DNA of 38,667 nucleotides from NCBI GenBank assembly GCA_000739515.1, contig DF820457.1:311137-349803 (forward strand), in the 5' to 3' direction. A model generated the notes under the pieces. It did not search any database. It was not told the DNA's origin and saw only the letters and a program-made list of their open reading frames with translations. This DNA is from Candidatus Moduliflexus flocculans. Lineage in GTDB: Bacteria > Moduliflexota > Moduliflexia > Moduliflexales > Moduliflexaceae. Each line of letters begins with the position of its first letter. Position 1 is the stretch's first letter. Positions 1 through 7,296 of this stretch are shown here, in pieces. Position numbers and translations under genes: made by a program.

Positions 1-84
1 CCCTCCTGGGAGGGGCAAGGGGTGGGTTCGTCCGTGAGTGATTGCTCGTGTCAAGAACCCACCCCCAACCCCTCCCCGGAGGGG
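1..84. repeat. Imperfect C/G-rich inverted repeat downstream of cbiO
   Basis: Arms at 8-29 and 55-76 are reverse complements with three mismatches in 22 positions. Each arm also carries its own short hairpin: CCCTCC-TG-GGAGGG at 1-14 and CCCCTCC-CC-GGAGGGG at 69-84. The element begins about 40 bases beyond the cbiO stop codon and may continue left of the window. It resembles the dispersed C-rich palindromic repeats seen in many environmental genomes. It could work as a terminator, but there is no clear U-tract, so a mobile or REP-like repeat is the safer reading. Confidence 0.7.
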
Positions 85-125
85 AGTGTGCGGTCATTCG
101 TCTCGAATCGGCTGCGTAACATGAG

Positions 126-884
126 TTACTTACATATATCCCTGTTGTTTTTTAAAACCGCCAACCGCGCAGGTTTCTCTAAATGTGTCGCTTCTAAGAG
201 CGGTTCGTCTTGTAAAATTTCCCGCGTCACCCCATCCGCCGCAATCCGTCCTTCATGCAAAATAATCGTACGCTCGCACACATCCAACACCATGTCTAAA
301 TCATGCGTCGCAATGATTTTCGTATGCGTAAATGTTTTGAGCAGATTGATCAGATTTCGCCTGGCCCTTGGATCAAGATTCGAGGTCGGTTCATCCATGA
401 CCAGAATATTGGGTTGCATAGATAAGACGGTGGCAATCGCGATTGATCGTTTTTGTCCTTCAGACAGGCGATAGGGTGGCTTGTCTTTCACATGCGTCAG
501 CCCGACCTGCTCTAACGCTGCGATGACGCGGCGGTCAACTTCTTCCAGCGGCAAGCCTAAATTGAGCGGGCCGAATGCCACATCATCATACACCGTCGGC
601 ATAAACAATTGATCATCCGGGTCTTGAAAGACCATGCCGACCGCGCGCCGTATCGTAGCAAGCGTCTGCCTGGTGACGGGAATATCGCCGACGCGCACTT
701 CGCCTTGCGTCGGCATCAGGTAGCCATTCAGGTGCAGCAGCAATGTTGATTTGCCCGCGCCATTTCCCCCGATCAGCGCGACGGATTCGCCATGCGTGAT
801 GCAAAAGGAGACTCCTTGCAACGCCAGCGTTCCATCAGGATAGGCATGTCTTACCTGCGTCATTTCGATGCGATGATGACTCAT
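126..884 (-). CDS. cbiO: Cobalt/nickel ECF transporter ATPase, CbiO-like
   Basis: This is the ATP-binding subunit of an energy-coupling-factor (CbiMNQO-type) importer; it hydrolyses ATP on the cytoplasmic face to power Co2+ or Ni2+ uptake. The 252-residue product shows Walker A GGNGAGKST at 39-47, the Q-loop at Q87 (FQDPDDQLF), signature LSEGQ at 140-144, Walker B ILVMDEP at 160-166 and the switch His at 194. An open frame extends upstream to 1112 but lies inside cbiQ. The start at 884 (MSHHRIEM) overlaps the cbiQ stop by four bases (ATGA at 881-884), which indicates translational coupling. It is the last gene of cbiM-cbiQ-cbiO. The metal specificity cannot be settled from this subunit. Confidence 0.95.
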   Translation of the reverse strand: MSHHRIEMTQVRHAYPDGTLALQGVSFCITHGESVALIGGNGAGKSTLLLHLNGYLMPTQGEVRVGDIPVTRQTLATIRRAVGMVFQDPDDQLFMPTVYDDVAFGPLNLGLPLEEVDRRVIAALEQVGLTHVKDKPPYRLSEGQKRSIAIATVLSMQPNILVMDEPTSNLDPRARRNLINLLKTFTHTKIIATHDLDMVLDVCERTIILHEGRIAADGVTREILQDEPLLEATHLEKPARLAVLKNNRDICK

Positions 885-1693
885 AATCTGAACTGTGTTA
901 AAAAATTTCCGAACAAAAGTGACAGATTGTACATACGGAAAACGAGAAAGAGCCCTCCCCATCCCAGGAAAAACAGGATATCGTTCCACTGGAACGCATT
1001 CTGCCGAACAAGGCGGATTTCGCCATCGAAACCGCGTGAGAACATCGCGAGGTGGATGCGTTCTGCGCGGGCAATCGTGCGCAACAGAAGATGGCCGATC
1101 AGCGTTCCCCAAATATTTATACCGAGACCTTTGCCGGAAAATGACCGCAAGGCCCGTGCTCGCGTCATCTGCGCCGCTTCTTCAAGCAACACGAACAGAT
1201 AGCGATACACCAATAAAAGCTGCACGACGAACAGACGCGGCACGCCAATCCGCTCAAATGCCATGCAGACGCCATACCAGCCAGTCGTCGCAACAAGAAT
1301 GATCGCTGCTGCAATCGTCAGCACTCCGCGCAGCACAATCGAGCAAAACGACACCCATCCGCCAGAAATCGGAATTGCGCCGATGTGCATGACAATTTCG
1401 CGATCAAAGATCGGGTTAAACAGACCGATAAACAGAAGAAACGGCAGGGCGACTCCCAGGCGTTTCAACAAGAAGCCTGTTGGAATCTCCGCCGCGCCTG
1501 CCATAACGACAGGATAGAGCAGGAACGGCACGATGCCGGAAAGGCTGCCAGATGGGAACGACATGACCGCGACGATGAACAGCAGCGCGGTCAGGAGTTT
1601 GGCGCGTGGATCAAGGGCATGAATGCGCGTCTGCTGACGCGCAAGCGTTTCAATCTGCCCAAGTTCGAAGAGAAAGTCGGCCTGTTTTGCCAT
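881..1693 (-). CDS. cbiQ: Cobalt/nickel ECF transporter transmembrane protein, CbiQ-like
   Basis: This is the EcfT-type coupling subunit, which joins the ATPase to the metal-binding membrane subunit. The 270 residues contain about five hydrophobic segments. Two charged cytoplasmic helices carry the Ala-Arg motifs typical of the family: MTRARALRSF and RAERIHLAMFSRGF in the C-terminal third. It starts 7 bases after the cbiM stop, with no strong ribosome binding site, and ends in an ATGA overlap with cbiO, so the three genes should be co-translated. The length is normal for CbiQ. Confidence 0.93.
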   Translation of the reverse strand: MAKQADFLFELGQIETLARQQTRIHALDPRAKLLTALLFIVAVMSFPSGSLSGIVPFLLYPVVMAGAAEIPTGFLLKRLGVALPFLLFIGLFNPIFDREIVMHIGAIPISGGWVSFCSIVLRGVLTIAAAIILVATTGWYGVCMAFERIGVPRLFVVQLLLVYRYLFVLLEEAAQMTRARALRSFSGKGLGINIWGTLIGHLLLRTIARAERIHLAMFSRGFDGEIRLVRQNAFQWNDILFFLGWGGLFLVFRMYNLSLLFGNFLTQFRL

Positions 1694-1700
1694 GTGGTTG

Positions 1701-2723
1701 TTATGAAAGTGTTTTGGTTCTGCCGCTCTTTTTCAGCGCAAACCCGATGCCGGTCGCCACAAGCAGAATACACATTCCGCCAATCAGCCCGGCGGCGCTT
1801 GTGCCAGCGTCAACGGCAGGCCAGGCGTCTCCTGCTCCTGCGGCGGATTTGAAATTATAACCCGGGAGAATGGCGGTTTTTTCCTGAAGTGTTGACAGCG
1901 AAGAATAGACAGAATGCCCAGGAGTTTCCAATTCTTCTTTGCCAGTCGTATGAAACATCGCCCATTCCAGCCCGTCAGGATTGGCAGACGCAAACCAGGA
2001 AAGCGCTCCGGCAGTCAGAACCGCTGCCAGTCCAAGACCGATCAAGACTGGCTTGAGCGAGCGAGACGATTGCGAAACGCTGCCAGCATGCTCGAGCAAT
2101 TCAGGCCGCGCCTGCCAGATAAACAACACGACAGCAGCGGTTGCAATCCCCTCGACCACGCCAATCGCCAGATGAATCGGCTGCATCAGCAAAACAAATG
2201 TGCGGAACGGGAGTTCGGAAATTCCTGAAAGCATCGTTTCTAACACAACGCTGAATGCCCCCAGTTGCAGGCTGATAATTGCCGCAAATACGCTTCCTGC
2301 AATCAGGCGTCCGCGAGTTGGCGTTTGGCCGACAAGCGGCTTATAAATAAAAGGATACGCTAAAAAGCAGGGAAACAAGCCTAAATTCATGATATTGCAT
2401 CCTAATGCCAGCAGGCCACCGTCAGCGAAAAAAAGCGCCTGAATGGTTAAGACAGATGCCATTGTGAGAAATCCGGCATACGGGCCGAGCAGGATGGCCA
2501 AGATCATGCCTCCGCCGAGATGTCCGCTTGAACCTGTCCCCGGAATGGTAAAATTAATCATCTGCGCGGCAAAAATAAACGCACCCAACACACCCATTAA
2601 TGGAACTTTACGATCATCAAGCGTGTGTTGAACCTTTTTCGCAGCGTATCCAATCAGCGTGGCTGTTGCTGCCCACATTGTCCCGCCAACCGCGGGTGAA
2701 ATCAACGCATCGGCCATGTGCAT
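1701..2723 (-). CDS. cbiM: Metal-binding membrane subunit CbiM with fused CbiN/PDGLE-like C-terminus
   Basis: This is the substrate-specificity (S) component of the cobalt/nickel ECF transporter. The N-terminus MHMADALISPAVGG carries the His2 used for metal coordination in CbiM/NikM proteins, and a second conserved His lies in SSGHLGGG near residue 83. About six or seven membrane segments follow. From about residue 225 there is an extra module: one membrane helix, a PDGLEWA motif, an extracytoplasmic loop and a last helix ending in basic residues. That is the layout of the separate CbiN/NikN (PDGLE) subunit, so this looks like a fused MN protein of 340 residues. The start has a good ribosome site (AAGGAGAAAG, 2728-2737). 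I could not see a cobalamin riboswitch upstream. Confidence 0.93.
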   Translation of the reverse strand: MHMADALISPAVGGTMWAATATLIGYAAKKVQHTLDDRKVPLMGVLGAFIFAAQMINFTIPGTGSSGHLGGGMILAILLGPYAGFLTMASVLTIQALFFADGGLLALGCNIMNLGLFPCFLAYPFIYKPLVGQTPTRGRLIAGSVFAAIISLQLGAFSVVLETMLSGISELPFRTFVLLMQPIHLAIGVVEGIATAAVVLFIWQARPELLEHAGSVSQSSRSLKPVLIGLGLAAVLTAGALSWFASANPDGLEWAMFHTTGKEELETPGHSVYSSLSTLQEKTAILPGYNFKSAAGAGDAWPAVDAGTSAAGLIGGMCILLVATGIGFALKKSGRTKTLS

Positions 2724-3368
2724 ATTTCTTTCTCCTTTTTTATAATATGGTTGAAATGAATGAAATTTCGTTGATACTGTGATGAAAAACAGAGTACCTT
2801 GTATGAAAAAGCGTATAAAAAAGTCAAGAATCGTAGCACAAAAAGAATATTTATGAAAAAATTGACTGATACTATGAAAAGCGTTTCTTCATAATATCGC
2901 ATTATCTGTGACGATTAGGCGGGGTTGTCGGGTTCAATGCACGCGAATAATGCGATACCAGGGAACGTGTAAAAATAATATCCACAGGTACGCTCAGTGA
3001 ACGCTGCTGTTCGCTCTCTGAGTGTGTCGAAGAACGCGGAAGTGATTTTTTACATGTTGCCGATTGCTGTAAAAGTGATTCTTTCTGCATTGCGGCACAC
3101 CTTTTGCAAAAATAGAGAGAAAAGAAACTCTATCAATGGCTGCCCTTTCTCGCGGTGTAAAATTTTTGTCCAGGAATCCTGTTTTTTGCCTCTTTTTTGA
3201 TAAATACGCGGAAATTCGCGGAGCTTAAAACAAAATATTTATTCAGTCTATCTGCTGTGGACTGAACAAAAAACAAAACTTGTGAAAAGAGATGCCCTTT
3301 ACGATATTGCTGATGAATGGCAACCGGTGAAAATGATAATATGAATGGTGAAAAAGAAGGAGACAACC
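2724..3368. other. Intergenic spacer between divergent cbiM and small TPR gene
   Basis: This 645-base A/T-rich spacer must hold the promoters of the minus-strand cbi operon and of the plus-strand small gene. A similar stretch occurs twice on the cbiM side: TGATACT(G)TGATGAAAA at 2772-2788 and TGATACTATGAAAA at 2867-2880. It could be an operator, but it is not a recognised NikR palindrome. A weak dyad TTCAGTC/GACTGAA lies at 3242-3266. Several short open frames (2902-3090, 2997-3200, 3133-3420) lack ribosome sites and family resemblance, and I read them as chance. Confidence 0.5.
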
Positions 3369-3578
3369 ATGATGAACATGCAAATGGCTGAGCGATATAG
3401 TGATCCGAATATTTCAACACAAGGGATTGTCGAACAATTCAAACAGTTTGCTCAACGGTGCGAAGAATTAAAATTGTATGCCGCTGCCGCCCATGTTTTT
3501 CAGAAATTGATGCGATATGATCCTGACAATAAACGCGCCTATTTCGAACGGTTTTTAGCCAATATTCAGCATATATAG
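3369..3578 (+). CDS. Small TPR-like hypothetical protein
   Basis: The product is a 69-residue soluble, mostly helical protein. The region from about residue 21 to 55 (EQFKQFAQRCEELKLY, then AAAAHVFQKLMRYDP) has the A/Y-rich spacing of a single tetratricopeptide-type helix pair followed by the usual DPDN turn. The start at 3369 has an excellent AAGGAGA site five bases upstream; the open frame begins earlier at 3345 without one. It stands alone between the divergent cbi operon and the convergent polysaccharide locus, with a perfect hairpin just after its stop. I do not recognise a named family. A protein-protein interaction role is only an inference from the TPR-like pattern. Confidence 0.65.
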   Translation: MMNMQMAERYSDPNISTQGIVEQFKQFAQRCEELKLYAAAAHVFQKLMRYDPDNKRAYFERFLANIQHI

Positions 3579-3587
3579 CTTCCACCT

Positions 3588-3612
3588 CTGGCAGGGTTTC
3601 AGACCCTGCCAG
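3588..3612. repeat. Perfect 10-bp hairpin between convergent genes
   Basis: CTGGCAGGGT (3588-3597) and ACCCTGCCAG (3603-3612) are exact reverse complements around a 5-base loop. The hairpin sits between the stop of the small TPR-like gene and the stop of the GT2 gene, a typical place for a bidirectional terminator. There is no T-run on either side, so it may instead be a copy of a dispersed palindromic repeat. Confidence 0.75.
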
Positions 3613-3615
3613 GGA

Positions 3616-4539
3616 TTATCGTCGCAGCCATCTCCGCATCACATCTTTCGCTTTCCATTTCAGATACGGCCAATCCGTCACCATCCGTTCCTGCTTCAAT
3701 CGCGCATATAATTCAAGTTTTTCATCGCTATACGGCCAGTCATGATGATAGCAAAGCGGACCGTTTTCAATATACGCTAATTGTATTCCAAGTCGGGCGC
3801 ATTCCTGGGAAATGAATTGATCGTCGCCGCCAATGCCTATTGGGTAAAAGTCTTTCCAATTGATGCGGCGAAAATAAGTCAATGGAATTGACCATGCGCC
3901 GCCGCAGAGAAAATGTGTTAGGCCCAAACACACGCGTTCATCCAGCAGGTATTCACGTTCTTGAGAGTCATGACTCGTACTGCTATATGATGTGCGGGGC
4001 AACGCATTTTGCGCGGAAGGAATGCGATAATTGACTATCGTCGTTGCATATCGAAATCCATATTCTTCTTGATTCAGCATTCGCAGACCAAGCGCAACCT
4101 CGCAAGCGCCAGTGCCAAGAAAATAGGCGTAATAGGCTTTTAAGAGATGAACGAGCCAATAATTCGACAAGATTTCAATATCATTATCAAAATGGACGAA
4201 CAAATCGCCCCTCACTTCTGATTGCGCATGAAGGAATGCTCGCGCTTTGCCGATATTTTTAGGAAAACGGATGATGATCACATTATTTCTGATCCGCCGT
4301 AATTCGCCGAGATATTCCGCCGTGCCATCGTCGCTCGCCTGGTCGAAAACATAGAGCGTGAACGGCATCTGCGTTTTGTGGTAAAGCGAGTTAATCAGGC
4401 GTTTGGTATGTTCAAGTCGATTAAATGTCACGGTCGTAATCGCCACATCCGTAAATATCTGCCATGCCGGGCGCGGCTGATTCTGGTCGAAACGGTATAA
4501 TTCTGGGCGGCAGGCTGCCACATGATTTGAAAATTCCAT
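3616..4539 (-). CDS. Glycosyltransferase family 2 protein
   Basis: This is a predicted GT-A-fold glycosyltransferase that moves a sugar from a nucleotide donor during glycan assembly in the cytoplasm. From the start chosen here, the nucleotide-binding strand VAITTVTFNR lies at about residues 32-41, followed by FDQASDDGT and the metal-binding FDND (DxD-type) near 117-120. The acceptor-side region with GGAWSIP and GIGGDDQF follows. The frame is open back to 4689, but that part overlaps the upstream GT4 gene, whose stop is at 4595. I chose 4539 (MEFSNHVAA) because the fold begins soon after; no clear ribosome site marks it, so the start is uncertain. It is the last gene of the polysaccharide locus. 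Confidence 0.85.
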   Translation of the reverse strand: MEFSNHVAACRPELYRFDQNQPRPAWQIFTDVAITTVTFNRLEHTKRLINSLYHKTQMPFTLYVFDQASDDGTAEYLGELRRIRNNVIIIRFPKNIGKARAFLHAQSEVRGDLFVHFDNDIEILSNYWLVHLLKAYYAYFLGTGACEVALGLRMLNQEEYGFRYATTIVNYRIPSAQNALPRTSYSSTSHDSQEREYLLDERVCLGLTHFLCGGAWSIPLTYFRRINWKDFYPIGIGGDDQFISQECARLGIQLAYIENGPLCYHHDWPYSDEKLELYARLKQERMVTDWPYLKWKAKDVMRRWLRR

Positions 4540-4594
4540 ACACAAAAAGCAACAACGAGTCGGGGATGGAAACGAATTGGCACTCTGATGCTGA

Positions 4595-5809
4595 TTACAT
4601 TCGTTCTTTTCTCCGATTCGTTGTCGTTTCATAGATGTCAGCAATATGACGATCAACTTCTTCGGCATACGACGGAAAATCTTGGGCAAACGATTCCGCT
4701 TTCCGTCGGGCTTGTGTTCCCATTGTCTGGCGTAATTCGACCTTTTCGATCAAGTGTTGCAGTTGCTCTTTCACATTATTCAGATTCCCAAAATCGAGCG
4801 GCAGCGCATCCTCTTTCTCAATCAGTTCTTCGAATGCGGACACATAGCCGGATGCGGTTTTCGGGAAGACCACCGGCAGCCCCGACAACATCGCTTCATA
4901 AATCGTGCAGCAAAAACTTTCATATTTTGAGGGATGCAGATAAATATCCGCCGCCTGATAGCATTGGCATGGATTTTCCAATCGCCCGAACAGACGCATG
5001 CGGTTTGACAGGCCGCGCTGTTCTATCATTTGTTCGATAATCCTATAATGATCGCCATCGCCAACAACCACAAAGACCACATCGTCGCGAGTTATCTGCG
5101 TCGCAAGGTCAATGATGAATTCCACATTTTTCAGGCGCGTCATGCGGGCAACTGTCAGAACGATGATTTTGCCGGACAAGCCGAGCAACTGCTTGGCGTC
5201 TTCGCGCAGCCGTTCATCTTGCGAACAACTGCTTCGAGTCTCAAGAAAGGGATAGATAACATGCGGACGAACGCGGAGCCGTTCATATTTTTTCACTTCT
5301 TCCAGATGCGTTTTGCTGGAAACGAATGAAATTTGCGCCTGATGAAATGCGCGGCGTTCAAGCAAAAGATATTGAGCAAACACGAGGTGCTGCTGGGAAG
5401 TGAGTTCGCTGTCTAAATACGCCACTATCGGAATCGCGCTCAATGAAATATAGGCTCGCAGGCTGCGGCGGCAATACTTCCAGAGGGCGAACGCATAGCG
5501 GCAATCCATCGCAATAACGATATCGTAATCGGCGACGAGATGGCGCAGTGATTTACGCAGCGCGAGAGCTTTCAAGAGCGGAGCAAATCGCCAGAGAACT
5601 GCCCGCGTTTCGAACCGCTGCGGCACGAATTTGATATTGGTGAATAAACCGGTGGTGCAGGATGGTTCATTCCCTTCCGAAATCAGCGTAACGGCGTTTT
5701 TCTCGGAAAAATGCCGCACTAATGCCTCAATCATGGAGACGCCGCCGCCGGATTCGTTTAAGCCTTGATTATTCAGCAGGAGGATGTTTTGGTTGAGAAG
5801 CGTTTTCAT
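4595..5809 (-). CDS. Glycosyltransferase family 4 protein
   Basis: This is a 404-residue GT-B-fold retaining glycosyltransferase. The N-terminal domain begins with NILLLNNQGLNESGGGVSM, with the Gly-rich acceptor loop. The C-terminal donor domain starts near residue 215 (VLTVARMTRLKNVE) and carries the E-x7-E signature ESFCCTIYE at 297-305. The start at 5809 overlaps the radical SAM stop by ATGA (5806-5809), so I prefer it to the open frame at 5821. The donor and acceptor sugars cannot be read from the sequence. It probably acts with the downstream GT2 in late glycan extension. Confidence 0.9.
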   Translation of the reverse strand: MKTLLNQNILLLNNQGLNESGGGVSMIEALVRHFSEKNAVTLISEGNEPSCTTGLFTNIKFVPQRFETRAVLWRFAPLLKALALRKSLRHLVADYDIVIAMDCRYAFALWKYCRRSLRAYISLSAIPIVAYLDSELTSQQHLVFAQYLLLERRAFHQAQISFVSSKTHLEEVKKYERLRVRPHVIYPFLETRSSCSQDERLREDAKQLLGLSGKIIVLTVARMTRLKNVEFIIDLATQITRDDVVFVVVGDGDHYRIIEQMIEQRGLSNRMRLFGRLENPCQCYQAADIYLHPSKYESFCCTIYEAMLSGLPVVFPKTASGYVSAFEELIEKEDALPLDFGNLNNVKEQLQHLIEKVELRQTMGTQARRKAESFAQDFPSYAEEVDRHIADIYETTTNRRKERM

Positions 5810-7287
5810 AATGCGAACCACTTTTTCACGCGATTGATCCCCCTTGTCAATAGCGTGTTATTCCAGACATGATAGACATATTGTCTGGCTTCATTGATTT
5901 CATCAATACTGAGATGTTTGGTCGGAATGACTGCCCTGAAGCCAGTATAATCTTGAAATGTCTCGTTATGCACCAGCCCCTCCTGGCGCAATTGTTCTCC
6001 TAATGGTGTTCCCGGATAGGGAATAAAAATCGCGACTTGTACGGAATCCGGCTTGTGTTTTCGTAAAAAACGGATCGTTCGTCGAATCGAAGGCCAGCTA
6101 TCGTTCGGCAAGCCGAGCATCAAATGTGTATGGCAGCGAATGCCGGCAGCTTTCGTCTCTTGGATGATTTGCCCGAAATAGTCAAGTCCTTGTTTTGCCT
6201 GCGCTTTGCCGACTGTCGCGAACGTTTCTTCATCAGCCGTTTCCAGGCCATAGTTGATTTCGCGGCACCCCGCCTGATACATTAACCGCAATAAATCGTG
6301 ATCCACTAAATCATAGCGCGTTTCGCACAGCCAGATGAGCGACAATTGTTCGCGAATCATTTCCTGAAAAATTTTTTCACAATGGGCGCGATTCAGCGTC
6401 AGCAATTGATCGCGAAACACGACGAACTGCACGCCAAATTCGTTGACTAATCGTCGCAAATCCGACACGACCAACTCTGGCGAACGATACAACACTTTTT
6501 TGCCGAAACCGACGGGATACGGGCAATACTGGCACGGGTACGGGCAGCCTCGCGACGTGAAGAGCGTTGTGTAACGCATCCGTTTGTCAAATGGATACGT
6601 TGATTCGTATTGCGCAAAATCAAGCAGTTCATACGCCGGAAAATCCACGAAATTCAAATCTGTCATGTGAAGCGGCGACGGCGTGCCTTCAATGCCGTTC
6701 GCGCCGTGATAATACACTCCCGCAGGCGCGCGTTCGCCGGAAAGCAGCGCGTGAATAACCGCAGGCGCGACTAATTCCTCATGCTCCATCACGATATAAT
6801 CAGCCGCCTCTTCGCGCAAAATTCGTTCATGGAACATTCTGGCAATCGAGCCGATCAGCAGAATCTGCGTTGGTTGCTGGGTTTTGATTGCCTTTAATAA
6901 CGCGAGATCATGCTCAAGCGATGGCAGATTGACCGAGGAGAGCAGGAGATGCGGCACGTTCTGTCGCAGCGTCGCGAAAAAATCGTTGGATGCAAAACGT
7001 TCATGGCGTTGCAAATCGTGATAACTCAACGAATATCCCGCTGCGTTCACTTGCCTGGCAATATAAAGAAATTGCAGGTTCGGTACATCAAAATACCGCT
7101 GATCATGCCCCGGATAATCCCGCTCAGAAGGGAGTGCCGTGCCATAGCCGCCCGCCCAATCGCGAAAAACATTCAGATGCGGCGGGCTGGGCAGATGTAC
7201 AATCATAACGTGTGTCATATCAGAAGTGTCAAAACGTGCTTTGGCAAGACGGCGATGTCGCATGAGCAGCCATTCCTCTACGTTCAC
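5806..7287 (-). CDS. B12-binding domain radical SAM protein
   Basis: The 493-residue product has an N-terminal Rossmann-like cobalamin-binding region (about 25-190, starting HVMIVHLPSPP). It is followed by a radical SAM TIM barrel with the 4Fe-4S motif C248-x3-C252-x2-C255 (RGCPYPCQYCPYP). Proteins of this class (the HpnJ/BchE-like group) do methylations, cyclisations or other radical chemistry using S-adenosylmethionine and cobalamin. In this cluster it may modify a sugar or lipid carrier, but the substrate is unknown. The frame starts with GTG at 7287, 9 bases after the YfhO-like stop. An ATG at 7263 has a better-placed AGAGGA, and 7218 is also possible. It is translationally coupled to the downstream GT4. 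Confidence 0.88.
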   Translation of the reverse strand: MNVEEWLLMRHRRLAKARFDTSDMTHVMIVHLPSPPHLNVFRDWAGGYGTALPSERDYPGHDQRYFDVPNLQFLYIARQVNAAGYSLSYHDLQRHERFASNDFFATLRQNVPHLLLSSVNLPSLEHDLALLKAIKTQQPTQILLIGSIARMFHERILREEAADYIVMEHEELVAPAVIHALLSGERAPAGVYYHGANGIEGTPSPLHMTDLNFVDFPAYELLDFAQYESTYPFDKRMRYTTLFTSRGCPYPCQYCPYPVGFGKKVLYRSPELVVSDLRRLVNEFGVQFVVFRDQLLTLNRAHCEKIFQEMIREQLSLIWLCETRYDLVDHDLLRLMYQAGCREINYGLETADEETFATVGKAQAKQGLDYFGQIIQETKAAGIRCHTHLMLGLPNDSWPSIRRTIRFLRKHKPDSVQVAIFIPYPGTPLGEQLRQEGLVHNETFQDYTGFRAVIPTKHLSIDEINEARQYVYHVWNNTLLTRGINRVKKWFAL

Positions 7288-7296
7288 CTCTGCGAC

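Noticed and set aside
885..1112. N-terminal extension of the CbiO frame
   Set aside because: It overlaps cbiQ and has no ATPase-family resemblance; the ATGA-coupled start at 884 is typical.
2797..2820. Possible NikR-type operator (GTATGA) upstream of cbiM
   Set aside because: Only one half-site is present; no TCATAC at the required distance.
2724..3368. Cobalamin riboswitch upstream of cbiM
   Set aside because: I looked for a B12-box-like sequence on the minus strand and found none.
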